Positions 7,538-16,929 of a stretch of 32,603 bases of DNA are shown here, piece by piece (position 1 is the first letter of the stretch; each line of letters opens with the position of its first letter). Made by a program: the position numbers and the translations under genes. The notes under the pieces were generated by a model. That model saw nothing but the letters and a program-made list of their open reading frames with translations, searched no databases and had not been told where the DNA came from. Source of the DNA: Planctomyces sp. SH-PL62 (lineage in GTDB: Bacteria > Planctomycetota > Planctomycetia > Planctomycetales > Planctomycetaceae). Location of the stretch: assembly GCA_945893075.1 (NCBI GenBank), contig CAMDDX010000041.1, positions 1 to 32,603 on the forward strand. Reading direction: 5' to 3'.

Positions 7538-8842
7538 TCAGCCCAATTCCGCGACGAGCTTGCGTTCGTCGACGAGGTACTGCGGGCGGCCGTTGGGGTC
7601 GATGAGCGTGGTCGTGTCGGGGTCGATGCCGAGTTGCTTGTAAACGGTCGCGAAGATGTTTTGCAGGTGGATCGGCCGAGTCGCGGGGATCTCGCCCAAG
7701 CGGTTGGTCGAGCCGATCGCTTGGCCGTGTCGGAAGCCTCCGCCGGCGACGAAGAAGAATCCGGCGCGTGCCCAGTGGTCGCGGCCCGCTCCGCCGTTGA
7801 TGCGCGGCGTGCGGCCGAACTCGCCCGACATCAGGATGATCGTGTCGTTCAACATGCCGTGAGCGTCGAGGTCTTCGATCAACGCGCTCAGCCCGGTATC
7901 GAGATTCGGCAACTGGCGTCTCATGTTATTGAAATTGTCGCCGTGCGTGTCCCAGCCGCCCCACGAAAACGTCACGCAGCGAGTGCCGGCTTGAATCAAA
8001 CGCCGAGCTAACAACATGCGTTGATTCTGCTGATCCTTTTCGATGCCGTACTTCGCCACCTGCCGCGGGTCTTCATGCTTGAAGTCGAGGGCCTTGGCGA
8101 CCTCGCCTGAGGTGATCAATTTCACGGCTCGTTCGGTGAAGCTGTCGAGCGCGTTCATCATGCCGTGCGAGTCCGTTCCTTGGCGGACGCTATTCAATCC
8201 CGTGAGCAGCGCTTTGCGATCATCCAGCCGCGACAGCGTGACTTGGTTGTTGAGCATCAGGTTCTGTCGGCCGACACCGTCCGGCGAGAACGCCGCGTGA
8301 ACTTGGCCAAGGAACCCCGGACGAGAGACGCCATTCGTCAGGTCCACGAATGTCGGCGCGGAACCATGCGGAGTGACCTGAGCCGGTCCCCACATTTTGG
8401 ACATCACCGCTCCCAAACTGGGGCGGCCACCGATCCCCGTCAGCGAATTCACGGACCAGCCACTGTCGGATTGCGAGTTGGTGTGCTCTTCGCTGATGCC
8501 AGTCAGCGAGCGGATGACCGAGAACTTATCGGCCACTGTCGCCAGCTTCGGCAGAAGCTCGGAGATCTCAAATCCGGCGCAGTTGGTCGCGATGGGACGG
8601 AACTCGCCACGAATCTCGGACGGAGCGTTCGGCTTCAAATCAAACGTGTCCAAATGCGTCGGACCACCGCTCAAAACGATGTTAATGACGGCCTTCTTGG
8701 TTCCACCGGTTGCTGCTTGGCTTTCCAGTCGCAATAGATCCGCCAGCGTCAGACCGCCGACTCCAGCCGCTCCGATTTGCAGGAACGAGCGTCGAGACAC
8801 CGAATCGCAGTACCGGTTTTGTTTGCCGAAGAAAGTCAGCAT
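7538..8842 (-). CDS. DUF1501 domain-containing protein with Tat-type signal
   Basis: SRRSFLQIGAAGVGGLTLADLLRL Tat signal; NIVLSGGPTHLDTFDLKPNAPSEIRGEF; IILMSGEFGRTPRINGGAGRDHW. Confidence 0.95.
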   Translation of the reverse strand: MLTFFGKQNRYCDSVSRRSFLQIGAAGVGGLTLADLLRLESQAATGGTKKAVINIVLSGGPTHLDTFDLKPNAPSEIRGEFRPIATNCAGFEISELLPKLATVADKFSVIRSLTGISEEHTNSQSDSGWSVNSLTGIGGRPSLGAVMSKMWGPAQVTPHGSAPTFVDLTNGVSRPGFLGQVHAAFSPDGVGRQNLMLNNQVTLSRLDDRKALLTGLNSVRQGTDSHGMMNALDSFTERAVKLITSGEVAKALDFKHEDPRQVAKYGIEKDQQNQRMLLARRLIQAGTRCVTFSWGGWDTHGDNFNNMRRQLPNLDTGLSALIEDLDAHGMLNDTIILMSGEFGRTPRINGGAGRDHWARAGFFFVAGGGFRHGQAIGSTNRLGEIPATRPIHLQNIFATVYKQLGIDPDTTTLIDPNGRPQYLVDERKLVAELG

Positions 8843-9023
8843 CGTGGGACTCCTCTTGAGTCGGTGGGTGAATGAGGCGGGTGGTTGTCACTGGCTTGGT
8901 ATTGTGTCCTGCGGACGAACCAAGCGGGCGGCTATTGTCACTGAGATCGGCAGAATCAACAAGTTCTGATGCGTGAAAATACGGGTCGTGCTGAACGTCG
9001 TCCCTGATGGTTGGGCTTTCTGG

Positions 9024-9062
9024 ATTGCAAATTGCAAATTGCGAATTGCAAGTTTCAAATTG
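9024..9062. repeat. AT-rich short tandem repeat (attgcaaattgcaaattgcgaattgcaa...)
   Basis: Direct reading of iterated attgcaa units between divergent genes. Confidence 0.8.
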
Positions 9063-9135
9063 ACGAGCCAATGCGCTGACGACGTCGTGTACTGTCTGGC
9101 TCTCAATTTGCGCTTGCCCTGAAGGAACCTTCGAT

Positions 9136-10074
9136 ATGGCCGCACCTGACTTCCGAGAAAAGCTGCTGGCTGGCCTGGGTGGCGATTGGCCGAAGCCGTT
9201 TCCGCTTAACGTTCGGCATCGCGAGACGATTCAGAAGCCGGGGTTTCGCATCGAGTCCGTCTTCTACGACGCCGAGCCGAATGATCCGATCCCGGCGTTC
9301 TTACTGATCCCGGACGGAATCACCTCTGACAAGCCTGCACCGGCGGTTGCAGTCTGGCATCAGCACGCGGGGAATTGGACCAAAGGGAAATCCGAGCCGG
9401 CTGGCCTCATGGCGGACCCGACGCACCACACCGGCGCGGCGTTGGCTCGCGAGGGATACGTCGTCCTGTGTCCCGACGCCTTGTGCTTTGAAGAGCGGCG
9501 CGACCCGACCGGCAAGTTGAAGGACGGTAACTTTGAGCGATTCGAGTTCTTGCGATACGTCGTCGCCGGCAAGTGCATGGCTTGGAAAAACATTCTCGAC
9601 ATGCGGCGGGCGATCGACTTCCTCGTCAGTCGCTCGGAGGTGCAGGCCGATCGGATCGGTTGCTACGGCCATTCGATGGGCTCGACGCACACCTGGCTGG
9701 TCGGCCCGTGGGAGCCGCGATTGAAGTGCCTCGTCGGCAATTGCTGTCTGCCGACCTACGCTGCGATCCATCGCGAGCACATGCTGCACTGCTTCCCGAA
9801 TTACATTCCTGGCATCTTTGCTCACGGCGACACGCCGGACATCGCCGCCTTGATTGCTCCGCGCCCGTTGCTGCTGAACTTCGGCGAGAAGGACTCTGGC
9901 AGCCCGATCGATTTCGTCCGCGAGGGGGTCAAAACGATTGCCAACGCCTACGCCTCCATGCACGCGGAACGTCATTTCTCGGCCTTTATCGAAGAGGGAG
10001 TCGGTCACGTTTTGTCCGACGCGATGTGGTTGCGGACGAAAGATTGGTTCGCGAAACACCTGCGGGCGGCGTGA
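9136..10074 (+). CDS. Alpha/beta hydrolase (dienelactone hydrolase / acetyl-xylan esterase-like)
   Basis: AVAVWHQHAGNWTKGKSEPAG, RIGCYGHSMGSTHTWLV nucleophile elbow (GHSMG), IAPRPLLLNFGEKDSGSP, EGVGHV. Confidence 0.88.
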   Translation: MAAPDFREKLLAGLGGDWPKPFPLNVRHRETIQKPGFRIESVFYDAEPNDPIPAFLLIPDGITSDKPAPAVAVWHQHAGNWTKGKSEPAGLMADPTHHTGAALAREGYVVLCPDALCFEERRDPTGKLKDGNFERFEFLRYVVAGKCMAWKNILDMRRAIDFLVSRSEVQADRIGCYGHSMGSTHTWLVGPWEPRLKCLVGNCCLPTYAAIHREHMLHCFPNYIPGIFAHGDTPDIAALIAPRPLLLNFGEKDSGSPIDFVREGVKTIANAYASMHAERHFSAFIEEGVGHVLSDAMWLRTKDWFAKHLRAA

Positions 10075-10368
10075 TTCCAGATCCCTCCCGGCTCAGGCGT
10101 TCGACGAAGAGAAAGTTGACACTCGGCACGACAGGGATAGAATCCTCAACCGACCGCTCACCCCACCTGCTCTTCCAGCGGGCGGACCGAGTGGACATCC
10201 AAGACCAACGACAGTTCCCGCCACGGCTGTTGGGGATGTTCGCCCTGGAGTTCGCCTGAACCTTTCCTTCGCGATCCACATCGCCCGCCGCCGAGCCACT
10301 GTCGCGGATGCTTGGAACCCAGCGTCTGTCCGAGTGGATTCTTGATCGGCTTTGATCGGAGACTTGCC

Positions 10369-10545
10369 ATGTTATTGGGATTTGGAGCGCACCCCGTTGA
10401 GTTGTTGATCGTGCTGGGCGTCGCCTTGCTGCTGTTTGGTAAACGTCTGCCTGATCTCATGCGGTCGCTAGGAAAGAGCATCACTGAGTTCAAAAAGGGA
10501 GTCAACGAGACGCCGACCGACGACAACCGCCCGTCGCAGCCGTGA
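10369..10545 (+). CDS. tatA: Sec-independent translocase component TatA-like (copy 1)
   Basis: MLLGFGAHPVELLIVLGVALLLFGKRLPDLMRSLGKSITEFKKGVNE, start at internal Met with upstream CGGAG. Confidence 0.86.
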   Translation: MLLGFGAHPVELLIVLGVALLLFGKRLPDLMRSLGKSITEFKKGVNETPTDDNRPSQP

Positions 10546-10612
10546 TTCGTTCCCCGTCCTGTAATGCGAGATCCGCGTTTCAGTTTTTTGCCCCCAGATT
10601 TTGGAGTAAGCC

Positions 10613-10894
10613 ATGTTTGGTGCACATCCGATGGAAATGTTGATTGTCGGAATCGTCGCCCTGCTGTTGTTCGGCAAGCGTCTCCCCGAGGTGGCGCGCA
10701 GCCTGGGCAAGGGAATCACCGAGTTCAAGAAGGGCGTGCGCGGGATCGAAGACGATGCAGAGAGTGCGAGCAGTTCATCGAGTTCGCGCCCCAGCAGCCG
10801 TCCCGCCGCCGAGGACCGTCCAGTCGAGACCACGGCTCCGAAATTCGAGCCGCCTAAGTTTGAGCCGAATGACACAACTTCTTCGGCAAGCTGA
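10613..10894 (+). CDS. tatA: Sec-independent translocase component TatA-like (copy 2)
   Basis: MFGAHPMEMLIVGIVALLLFGKRLPEVARSLGKGITEFKKGVRGIEDD; upstream GGAG at good spacing. Confidence 0.92.
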   Translation: MFGAHPMEMLIVGIVALLLFGKRLPEVARSLGKGITEFKKGVRGIEDDAESASSSSSSRPSSRPAAEDRPVETTAPKFEPPKFEPNDTTSSAS

Positions 10895-10933
10895 GTGCTC
10901 CGCGCTTTGAGATCGGAAGCCCACGGAACAACG

Positions 10934-10969
10934 CAGCCCGACCTCTCGCGAGGCCGGGCTGTTTTTTTT
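10934..10969 (+). terminator. Rho-independent terminator after tatA copy 2
   Basis: cagcccgacctctcgcgaggccgggctg followed by tttttttt. Confidence 0.92.
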
Positions 10970-10979
10970 GGTCTCACGT

Positions 10980-12773
10980 CTACGTTGGAACTGCCGCAGG
11001 CAGCTTTCCCGTTTGCGGCGGAGTCGATGAGCGTCCGCCTGTCAGTACGACGATCGCTTCAACCAACATTAGCGCCGCGAGAGCCAGCAGCACGACGCCG
11101 ATCCATGGCACGACTTCGCGCGGGGCCGCGAACGAGCCGGTCTTGTCGTAGAACTTCGGCCACGTCATCGAGACCAACGCCCACGTGCTCATCACATACA
11201 TTAACACGGTCGGGATGCCGGTCACGAACCAGACCCAACGCTCGCCGCGAGTCCGCCACAACCAGACCGTCACGCCCAGCAGCGTCAACGCGGCCAGCAA
11301 TTGGTTGCTCGCGCCGAACAGCGCCCAGAACGTTTTCCAGATCGGCGGTAGAGCTTTGCCATCGGCATCGACTCCCGGTTGCAGCAGAAAGAAGAGCGGT
11401 GCTCCGGCCGTCAACGCCGTCCCCAGCCAGCGGCCGAAGCGGTTATGCCAGCCGGTCAGTTCTTGGATGATGTAACGCCCCAGCCGCGTGCAGACATCGA
11501 GCGTGTCGTAGATGAACGTGGTGAAAGCCATCAGCGCGAAGGAAACTCCGATCTTTGGCTCGACCCCCAATACTTCCAGAAAGCTGCCGATACCGAGTGC
11601 GTAGATCAGATTCGGCTGCGGGTTCTTTACGGCGGCCGAGTCTTTCGCCAAGACCATCACGCAGCACAGCGACACGATGGCGACCATTCCCTCCAGCAGC
11701 ATGGCTCCGTAGCCGATGGTCTTCGCGTCGGTCTCTTTCGCGAGTTGCTTGGAGGTCGTGCCGGAACAGATCAGCGAGTGAAAGCCACTGCATGCTCCGC
11801 AGGCGATCGTGATGAACAGCATTGGGAACAGGTACTGACCCGACTCGCTGACAAATCCGTTGAAGGCGGGATACTGAATCGGCTCGCCGCCGAGCATTAG
11901 TCCCAGAGCACCACCGGCCAACGCGACGTACAAGAAGTACCCGCCCAAGTGACCGCGCGGTTGCAACAACAGCCACACCGGAACGACTGCGGCGATCAAA
12001 CAGTAAATCAGCAGCAGCACATCCCAAACTCGGCGAGCATTGTCAGCCAGCACCGCTTGGACCGCTGCCGGAGTTTCGTATCCCGTCGGCGTCGGCAGAA
12101 AGGACTCGAGGCTGAACGGCAGCTTCTGGCCCGCCCAGATCGAAACGCCCACCAGCGGCAGAAAAATCAGCGTCGCCCAGTTCAGCGACAGTTTCGTGTG
12201 CCGCAGCAGCAAGCCCATCACGATCGGCAGCATGAGGTACATCAACGACGACGTCGCGATGCCGCCGCCGGTCACGATCTCGCCGTTCTCCAATTCTTGC
12301 CGGCCGATGAATGCCGACGCAGTCAGGTCCGTGAATGCCACGATGATGTAGACCAGCGCGATCCACACGAAGCTCAGGAACAGCACATACGACCGGCGAG
12401 TCATGTGGTCGCGAACGACTTCGGCAATCGACCGCGCTTTGTGGCGGATCGACGCGGTCAACGAGAACAGATCATGCACGCCGCCGATGAAGATGCAGCC
12501 GATCAGAATCCAAATCAGCGCGGGTGCCCAGCCGAACCAAACTCCCGCCAGGATCGGGCCGACGATTGGCCCCGCCGCCGCGATGGCGGAGAAATGTTGG
12601 CTCAGCAGAAACTTCGGCTCGATCGGCTCAAAGTCCACACCGTCCTCAAATTCGACCGCCGGCGTGGGTTTGTTGGGGTCGAGCCGCAGCAGCCGCGCGA
12701 GGAATCGGCCGTAGGTGACGTAGGCAATCGACAGCACAGCGGCGGACAGCAGGACGACGAGAAGCAGGCTCAT
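10980..12773 (-). CDS. cstA: Carbon starvation protein CstA (peptide/pyruvate transporter family)
   Basis: FLLSQHFSAIAAAGPIVGPILAGVWFGWAPALIWILIGCIFIGGVHD, ACGACSGFHSLICSGTTSKQLAKETDAKTIGYGAML, multi-TM. Confidence 0.95.
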   Translation of the reverse strand: MSLLLVVLLSAAVLSIAYVTYGRFLARLLRLDPNKPTPAVEFEDGVDFEPIEPKFLLSQHFSAIAAAGPIVGPILAGVWFGWAPALIWILIGCIFIGGVHDLFSLTASIRHKARSIAEVVRDHMTRRSYVLFLSFVWIALVYIIVAFTDLTASAFIGRQELENGEIVTGGGIATSSLMYLMLPIVMGLLLRHTKLSLNWATLIFLPLVGVSIWAGQKLPFSLESFLPTPTGYETPAAVQAVLADNARRVWDVLLLIYCLIAAVVPVWLLLQPRGHLGGYFLYVALAGGALGLMLGGEPIQYPAFNGFVSESGQYLFPMLFITIACGACSGFHSLICSGTTSKQLAKETDAKTIGYGAMLLEGMVAIVSLCCVMVLAKDSAAVKNPQPNLIYALGIGSFLEVLGVEPKIGVSFALMAFTTFIYDTLDVCTRLGRYIIQELTGWHNRFGRWLGTALTAGAPLFFLLQPGVDADGKALPPIWKTFWALFGASNQLLAALTLLGVTVWLWRTRGERWVWFVTGIPTVLMYVMSTWALVSMTWPKFYDKTGSFAAPREVVPWIGVVLLALAALMLVEAIVVLTGGRSSTPPQTGKLPAAVPT

Positions 12774-12849
12774 GGCTCACCTTTCGGAGGGCGACGGGAT
12801 CACGCGGCTATGATCCTGTCGGTCTCCGTTGGTGTCGAGCCAGCTCGTT

Positions 12850-12900
12850 GTAGGTTGGGCACTCTTGCCCGAGCCGGACGGGCAGGAGTGCCCATCCTAC
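12850..12900. repeat. Palindromic intergenic repeat (gtaggttgggcactcttgcccg / cgggcaggagtgcccatcctac)
   Basis: 22-bp arms with two mismatches around a 7-nt loop. Confidence 0.9.
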
Positions 12901-12901
12901 G

Positions 12902-15493
12902 TCACAGCGTATCCAGCGCCGCCAGCACCGAGGCCGGGAACGTGAAGGCTTCGTTCGTTTCAGCGGGGCCGTCCACGATCGTGTCGGTCCCTTCGTTGCC
13001 GGCAATCACATCGGTGCCGCCTTGGCCGTTGAGCGTGTCATCGCCGTCGCCCCCTTGCATCGAGTCATTGCCGCTGCCGCCGAGCAGCGAATCGTTGCCG
13101 TCGCCGCCCAACAGGCTGTCGTTGCCGGCTCCGCCATTGAGCGTGTCGTTGCCGTCTTCACCTCCGAGCAGATCGTTGCCGAGTCCACCGATGATGATGT
13201 CGTTGCCGTTGCCGCCGTTGGCGGTATCGTCGCCGTCGCCACCGTCGATGTTGTCATTACCGTCGCGGCCGAAGAGTTTGTCGTTGCCGGCCTGGCCGAG
13301 CAGCGTGTCATCGCTTTCGCCGCCATCCAGCGAGTCGTTGCCGGCTCCGCCGTCCAGCGAATCCGTGCCGACTCCACCACGCAGCGAGTCGTTGCCGTTC
13401 GCTCCGGTGATCGTGTCGCTGCCGTCGCTGCCGGAGATCGTGTCGTTGCCGTCGCCGCCATCGAGGTTGTCGTTGGCCGTACCGCCGTCGATCACATCGT
13501 TGCCGGTTCCGCCTTGCACGATATCGTTGCCGTCGCCGCCGTTGATGTTGTCATCGCCGACTTCTCCTTTGAGCGTGTCGTTGCCCGCTTCGCCGGTGAT
13601 GATGTCGTTGCCGCCGCCGCCGGTGATCGAATCATCGCCGTTGCCGCCGAACATCGAGTCGATGCCATTCGAGCCGGTCAGCTTGTCGTTGCCGTCGCCA
13701 CCGTTGAACAGCAGACGCACGCTACCAATGGATGATCCGCTGCCGTTGAGCACATCGTTGCCCGACTCGCCGTTGATCTCGATGAACACCGGGCTGACGG
13801 AATCCAGCGCTCCGACCGTGACCGTGTCGTTGCCGTTGCCGCCGTTGATGATGACGTGCGAAACATTCGAGGCGACCGTGATCGAATTCGATCCGACCGC
13901 GACTCTGACCAAGCCACCGGATTGTGAGATCGAAATCGAGTCGGCCGCATTCGTGCCAGCCAGGATGAGGGTATCGGCTCCTCCGCCGCTGCCTCCGCCG
14001 GTGGTGTCAGTTCCATCGTTGGGGTCGAACACGATCAAGTTGCTACCGGTGCCGCCGTTGTTGCTGTCGCTGCCTCCTTGCCCGTTGAGCGTGTCGTCAC
14101 CATCGCCGCCATTCAGCGTATCGTTGCCATTGCCGCCCAGGATGCTGTCATTTCCCGAACCGCCGGCCAACAAGTCGTTCTCCGACCCGCCATTGAGCGT
14201 GTCGTCACCCGTCGTCAGGCCCAGTAAATCATCGCCATAGACCGAATCGTTGCCGCTACCACCGAGCAGCAGGTCATTGCCATTGCCGCCTTGAATCGTG
14301 TCATTGCCACCGTCGCCGGAGATCGTGTCGTTGCCATCACCGCCGAGCAGCGAATCGCCGCTGATCCCGCCGAGGATCGAATCGTCGCCCGCGCCGCCAT
14401 CGGCTGTGTCGTTGCCATCGCCGCCGTTGATCGTGTCGTTGCCGCTGCCGGTTCCCGCCGCGTCATCGCCAAAGATTTTGTCGTCCTGAGTGCCGCCATC
14501 GATCGAATCGTTGCCGGCTCCGCCTTCGAGCGAATCGTTGCCGGCCTGACCGAGCACCGTGTCGTCACCCGCTTCGCCGAGTCCGGTATCGTTACCCGCT
14601 CCGCCGAAGAGCGTGTCGTTGCCGTTGCCGCCGCGCATCGAATCGTTGTCGAGACCGCCGTTGAGAACATCGTCGCCATCGCCACCGGCCAGCGTGTCGT
14701 TGCCCGCACCGCCGTCGAGCGAATCATTCCCCGCGCCACCGGCGTTCGCGTCGCCGTTCAAGACATCGTTGCCGTCGTTGCCCAGCAGCGTGTCGTTGCC
14801 ATCTTCGCCGTTGAGGTTGTCGTTGCCGTCGCCGCCGAGCACCGAATCGTTGCCGAGTCCGGCGTTGACCGTGTCCGCTCCATTGCCGCCGTTGATCGTG
14901 TCATCGCCGTCACCGCCGTTGATGCGGTCGTTGCCGTCGTTGCCGAACAAGGAGTCACCGGCCGCTCCGCCCGTGATCGTGTCGGTTCCGCTGCCGCCGT
15001 TGAGTGTGCTCGCCAGCGTCGCGCTGCCGATGATCGTGTCGTTGCCGTCGCCGCCGCTGGCTTGGATCGACGTGAGATTCGAGAACCGGCTGTCCACGCC
15101 GCTCAAATCGAGTGTGTTGTTCGAGTCGCTGCCGTAGACGATCAGCGTCTTGACTTGGTCGGGCGTGAGCGACGACGACAGAGAGCCGAGCGGTAAACCA
15201 TTCGCAATCACCTGCACGCGATTGGTTGCAGAATTCACGCCGACCGAAACGTTGTCCGCCGACGTCATCGAGATGTTCAACTCGCCGGTCGCAGCGATAA
15301 AGAGCGCGAACGCCGAGGGGACCGAGCGGTCCTCCAGCGATTCAATAGCCGGGTCGAGCGAACTGCTCGCTTCCCGCATCATCGGCGAACCCGAAAACGC
15401 TGCCGAACCGTGCCCGCGACGAATTCGTCGCCGAGCCGAAACATTCTTGACCGACGGGACACACAAATTCCGCAACCACGATGAAACACGCAT
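12902..15493 (-). CDS. RTX/hemolysin-type calcium-binding repeat protein with planctomycete LEDRxVPS N-terminal motif
   Basis: Dozens of GGxGNDxL nonapeptides; N-term SLDPAIESLEDRSVPSAFAL. Confidence 0.93.
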   Translation of the reverse strand: MRVSSWLRNLCVPSVKNVSARRRIRRGHGSAAFSGSPMMREASSSLDPAIESLEDRSVPSAFALFIAATGELNISMTSADNVSVGVNSATNRVQVIANGLPLGSLSSSLTPDQVKTLIVYGSDSNNTLDLSGVDSRFSNLTSIQASGGDGNDTIIGSATLASTLNGGSGTDTITGGAAGDSLFGNDGNDRINGGDGDDTINGGNGADTVNAGLGNDSVLGGDGNDNLNGEDGNDTLLGNDGNDVLNGDANAGGAGNDSLDGGAGNDTLAGGDGDDVLNGGLDNDSMRGGNGNDTLFGGAGNDTGLGEAGDDTVLGQAGNDSLEGGAGNDSIDGGTQDDKIFGDDAAGTGSGNDTINGGDGNDTADGGAGDDSILGGISGDSLLGGDGNDTISGDGGNDTIQGGNGNDLLLGGSGNDSVYGDDLLGLTTGDDTLNGGSENDLLAGGSGNDSILGGNGNDTLNGGDGDDTLNGQGGSDSNNGGTGSNLIVFDPNDGTDTTGGGSGGGADTLILAGTNAADSISISQSGGLVRVAVGSNSITVASNVSHVIINGGNGNDTVTVGALDSVSPVFIEINGESGNDVLNGSGSSIGSVRLLFNGGDGNDKLTGSNGIDSMFGGNGDDSITGGGGNDIITGEAGNDTLKGEVGDDNINGGDGNDIVQGGTGNDVIDGGTANDNLDGGDGNDTISGSDGSDTITGANGNDSLRGGVGTDSLDGGAGNDSLDGGESDDTLLGQAGNDKLFGRDGNDNIDGGDGDDTANGGNGNDIIIGGLGNDLLGGEDGNDTLNGGAGNDSLLGGDGNDSLLGGSGNDSMQGGDGDDTLNGQGGTDVIAGNEGTDTIVDGPAETNEAFTFPASVLAALDTL

Positions 15494-15650
15494 GGCACAC
15501 TTTCCTCGCGAGAGTTGGCCGGGAATGGCCGAATGAATGGGAGGTCAAACGCTGTGGCCCGCGCTGTCCTGTTTGAGAACGATTGGTTCTCAAGCTGTTC
15601 GTTCCGAAAGCAATCGCGATTTGCCGGGTGGCTTGGCCCGCCTAACCCGT

Positions 15651-15697
15651 GTCAGTCCTCGGGACTGACCTGTGGCTCGTATTCATCCCATCGGGAT
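15651..15697. repeat. Paired short hairpins upstream of the RTX gene
   Basis: gtcagtcc-tcg-ggactgac (15651-15669) and atccc-atc-gggat (15685-15697). Confidence 0.7.
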
Positions 15698-15829
15698 CGT
15701 CGCTGGCGTGGATCGAACGCGGCACATGCTGGAAGCCGCGCGAGGCACTGTCAACGGGGCTTGCAACATCGTTGAAGAAAGTTGGGGAAGTTCGTCAACG
15801 CACGGAAGATGTCGAGTGCCGCTCGATTC

Positions 15830-16372
15830 TCACAAGCTCTCCGGGTTAAACACATCGGGCAAGTCGTCCGTGTCCCACAACAAACTGTTGCTGATCTTTT
15901 CCATCAGCGGCTGAGTGTTATCGAGTTCCAAGTCTGCGCCTTGATACAGCACCAGCAGCGTGAAGTCGGGAGCGGCCACAGCGCGGAGAAACGCACTGCC
16001 GATCAATTCGTGGCAGACGAAGTCGAGTTCACAGGACTCGGTCGGTTGATCGGCCAGGCGGACATCGCTGGGGTAGGCATCGATTTCCGAGTATTCCTCG
16101 CGGAAGGTATCGAGGATCGCATCGAGGACTCGTTTCGGATCGGGCCGGTCCATGATCAGCGTCAGCGACCAGAACGACGAGTCCGGACTCTGCACCGTCA
16201 GCGTGATTTCTTCCGGCGACGATTGCTCGTGCAGAATCCAATCGTCGGGGTATTCAAAGCGAATTCCGTGGCCTTCAAAGACGCGGTCCATGAGCATTCC
16301 GTGTGTCTTGATCCCTCGTGGGGGTTCGATTAAGGTCGGTCGCGTTGGGTTGGAATTGGATGGCGAACTCAC
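15830..16372 (-). CDS. Hypothetical protein
   Basis: 180-aa coherent ORF: GHGIRFEYPDDWILHEQSSPEEITLTVQSPDSSFWSLTLIMDRPDPKRVLDAILDTF; start codon uncertain (the internal MLMDRVFEG is an alternative). Confidence 0.75.
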   Translation of the reverse strand: MSSPSNSNPTRPTLIEPPRGIKTHGMLMDRVFEGHGIRFEYPDDWILHEQSSPEEITLTVQSPDSSFWSLTLIMDRPDPKRVLDAILDTFREEYSEIDAYPSDVRLADQPTESCELDFVCHELIGSAFLRAVAAPDFTLLVLYQGADLELDNTQPLMEKISNSLLWDTDDLPDVFNPESL

Positions 16373-16482
16373 ATCAAACTCAAGGCCCTCGGTCCCGGAG
16401 ATAAACGACAGGCAGTGATCCTGATCGTCGCGGCGACTCGGCAGGGCTTCTTTTGTTGGCTCATTGCGAAAGGGAGCAAAAC

Positions 16483-16857
16483 ATGGCTTCGACTCGTGCG
16501 GAAGAAGTGGCGGAATTGTTGTGGGAATTGAAGCGAGCCTCGAAGCTCGCCAAGTACAGCGTGATCGCGAAGCGCGCCGGCTTCAGCGCGGGTGCCAACG
16601 GCAAAGCGTTTGAGACGGCCATGAAGACCGTGCGTCGCGACTGGCCGCACCTGCAATGGTGGCGAGCGGTCAACGATACGCTGGTCGTGGATAAGGATTC
16701 CGATCAGGCCAAGAAGCTTGCCGAAGCTTTGGTGGATCTCAAGAACGGCAAAGACAACACGGTGACTCTGGCGGCTCCCGACGAACTGCTGATGGAATGG
16801 CCGGAACTTCCCGTCGCCGCCGTCCAAGCGGAACCCGTCGCCGTCGCTGCGAAGTAA
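16483..16857 (+). CDS. Hypothetical protein, possible MGMT/alkyltransferase-like winged helix
   Basis: RBS AAAGGGAG before ATG; KYSVIAKRAGFSAGANGKAFETAMKTVRRDWPHLQWWRAVNDTLVV. Confidence 0.78.
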   Translation: MASTRAEEVAELLWELKRASKLAKYSVIAKRAGFSAGANGKAFETAMKTVRRDWPHLQWWRAVNDTLVVDKDSDQAKKLAEALVDLKNGKDNTVTLAAPDELLMEWPELPVAAVQAEPVAVAAK

Positions 16858-16883
16858 TCCGGTTGGTGGCAATTGACTGATGT

Positions 16884-16911
16884 AGGACGGGCACTCTTGC
16901 CCGTCCTTTTT
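16884..16911 (+). terminator. Terminator-like hairpin formed by a repeat-family palindrome
   Basis: aggacgggca-ctct-tgcccgtcct followed by a T run; shares the gggcactcttgcccg core with 12850-12900. Confidence 0.82.
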
Positions 16912-16929
16912 CATTGGCGGCTCCATGAA

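Noticed and set aside
11949-14240. 763-aa plus-strand ORF rich in LPSPPLSVSLPSPP
   Set aside because: Antisense to cstA and to the RTX GGxGNDxL repeats; the proline/serine periodicity is the reverse-complement reading of the nonapeptide codons.
13022-15196. Plus-strand ORFs (13022..13735, 14291..15196, 14559..15137) with VVAVAA or LPSPP repeats
   Set aside because: Same cause: shadow frames of the repetitive RTX coding sequence.
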